Positions 62,989 through 64,000 of a stretch of 64,000 nt of DNA are shown here, one piece after another. Under the pieces are notes generated by a model. It saw only the letters and a list, made by a program, of their open reading frames with translations. It searched no databases and had not been told where the DNA came from. The stretch covers positions 1,922,001 through 1,986,000 of the forward strand of contig NZ_CP157743.1 in assembly GCF_030717995.2 (NCBI RefSeq). The letters run 5' to 3'. Source of the DNA: Methylomarinum sp. Ch1-1 (GTDB taxonomy: Bacteria > Pseudomonadota > Gammaproteobacteria > Methylococcales > Methylomonadaceae). Position 1 is the stretch's first letter, and every line of letters starts with the position of its first letter. The position numbers were made by a program, and so were the translations under genes.

Positions 62989-64000
62989 ATGAAATTTAAA
63001 CGGGTTCTGTCTTTGTTGCTTCTTTTTATTTTTTTTGCCGATGGCTTTTGGGCGCAAGCGGAGCAAAGCAAGCCTATAGCACAGCGTTTGGTGCAATGGA
63101 ATTCTGAAGTGGAGAAATCCACCGGGAAGCTAGAGAATTCGGAGCTAGATGACGATGAGCTTAAAACGCTGCGTGGAAAACTAAGCGAAATACGTGAAAA
63201 AGCGCGCTCGGCTGCTGGCGAAATCGATTTGGCGCTGGAACCGCTAAGAGATGAACTTGAGGCGCTTGGACCGGAGCCAGCCGAAGACGAGCCTAAGGAG
63301 TTGGCGAGCATCGCGGAAAAAAGGAAGTTATTGAACCGGCGCATAGCCATCATGGAGGGACAGCGCAAAGAAGTGGAACTGTTGCTTTCCCTGCTGGAAA
63401 AAACGCTTAAACAACTGTCCGCTATTCGTATCGACCGATTTACGCAAAAAACATTCGCTAGGGACGTTTCCGCATTAGCCCCGGAAATATGGCGAAAGGG
63501 GATGGCTGATTTGGTGGATGAATTCATCGAGACGCGGCAGCAATTTAATAAATGGCAATCGGAAAAAAAATTCAGCAAGCATTTAAAAAGGACGTTTATT
63601 TATTTAATCGGGGTTCTGTTCGCCTGCTCATTGGTGATTTGGCCGGTCAGTGTTTGGCTGTCGCGGAAATTCGCTGATGTAGCGAAGGAAAGAGCGCCGA
63701 CTTATCTGGACTTGTTGCGGGCGGCGTTAATCGTCATATTGGTAAGGTTTTTACCGCCGATGGTGTTGGCCCTGTCCGCCTACTTGGTTTTGAGTTATGG
63801 TTTTGAGCTGGGTGGGGTTAGCCGCGATAGCGCCTTTTTTGTGCTGGCGGCTGTGCTGATGATCGCCTTGGTGACCGCTGTCAGTCGTGCCTTGTTGTCC
63901 CCTGACAGCAGGCATATGCGTTTGATGCCGCTGGGCGATGATGCCGCACGTTATATCCATAGAATTATCATAGCTTTGGCCGGGGTGTTCGCAATCGACA
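62989..64000 (+). CDS. mechanosensitive ion channel, DUF3772/MscS-type, 5' part (runs off the window)
   Basis: The frame starts at ATG 62989 and is open to base 64000 (337 codons). A signal peptide of about 24 residues (ends WAQA) is followed by a periplasmic coiled-coil domain (about 30-195, with RQKE-rich helices and EPLRDELEALGPEP near 86-99, resembling DUF3772), then membrane helices from about 204 (FIYLIGVLFACSLVIW), 248 and 280. This layout fits large MscS-family channels such as YbiO or MscK types. It would gate on membrane tension. The pore and MscS core lie beyond the window. It is the second channel-like gene in a row, after the IS-disrupted one. Confidence 0.8.
   Translation, partial: MKFKRVLSLLLLFIFFADGFWAQAEQSKPIAQRLVQWNSEVEKSTGKLENSELDDDELKTLRGKLSEIREKARSAAGEIDLALEPLRDELEALGPEPAEDEPKELASIAEKRKLLNRRIAIMEGQRKEVELLLSLLEKTLKQLSAIRIDRFTQKTFARDVSALAPEIWRKGMADLVDEFIETRQQFNKWQSEKKFSKHLKRTFIYLIGVLFACSLVIWPVSVWLSRKFADVAKERAPTYLDLLRAALIVILVRFLPPMVLALSAYLVLSYGFELGGVSRDSAFFVLAAVLMIALVTAVSRALLSPDSRHMRLMPLGDDAARYIHRIIIALAGVFAID

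Noticed and set aside
62784-63578. A 264-residue Ser-rich minus-strand ORF
   Set aside because: It is antisense to the DUF3772-type channel gene, whose forward frame has a signal peptide, coiled coil and membrane helices.

Overview
The window looks like the chromosome of a gammaproteobacterial methanotroph or close methylotroph (Methylococcales type). The main evidence is a complete four-gene formyltransferase/hydrolase operon (fhcB-A-D-C) of the tetrahydromethanopterin C1 pathway, a formaldehyde-activating-enzyme homologue, and a glucosylglycerate/glycogen storage region. No rRNA, tRNA, CRISPR or prophage was seen. The assignment is inferred from gene content only.

Layout. 1-8.1 kb: a thioredoxin-like protein and a BNR-repeat lipoprotein, an OFA-type MFS carrier with a 41-residue partner, cyanase, a PP2C phosphatase/Ser-Thr kinase fusion, and a formate/nitrite channel. 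8.6-13.4 kb: the fhc operon with a terminator. 13.9-18.5 kb: a GspE/PilB-type ATPase, a CBS-pair protein, a membrane diguanylate cyclase. 18.7-28.4 kb: an unassigned protein with a phospholipase-A2-like motif, a DUF2452 protein, a divergent Fae, a radical SAM protein, a UPF0182 membrane protein, a TIGR04073-like protein, a GlsB-like membrane protein, and a small two-ORF unit encoding a His/Cys caspase-like protein. 28.5-34 kb: aceE-aceF-lpdA on the minus strand. 34.6-40.8 kb: rpiA, a pyrophosphatase, a fructose-6-phosphate-aldolase-like protein, and a threonine dehydrogenase/KBL pair. 40.9-58.8 kb: glycogen and glucosylglycerate genes (GlgX, DUF4912, GH57, a double-CBM21-EEP fusion, a PLD-like protein, then GpgS, its phosphatase and a GH13_18 phosphorylase), plus a membrane cytochrome and an EAL protein. 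59.7-64 kb: a membrane-channel-like gene split by an IS4-family element, then the start of a DUF3772-type channel running off the end.

The intergenic DNA is the most distinctive part. Three short non-coding mobile families are interleaved and nested. Family R is about 166 bp, begins CAGCAATTC, and makes 9-bp target duplications. Family A begins GTAA(C/T)TATTCAG and makes 8-bp duplications. Family B is a palindrome of about 70 bp that inserts inside R and A without any duplication, next to a TT(C/T)A tetranucleotide. Several duplications are perfect and can be read directly, which gives a relative order of insertion.

Best candidate for an undescribed system: the run DUF4912 - GH57 - (CBM21)2-EEP - PLD at 44.3-49.9 kb, which joins glycogen metabolism to two phosphodiesterase-fold proteins, one carrying tandem starch/glycogen-binding modules.
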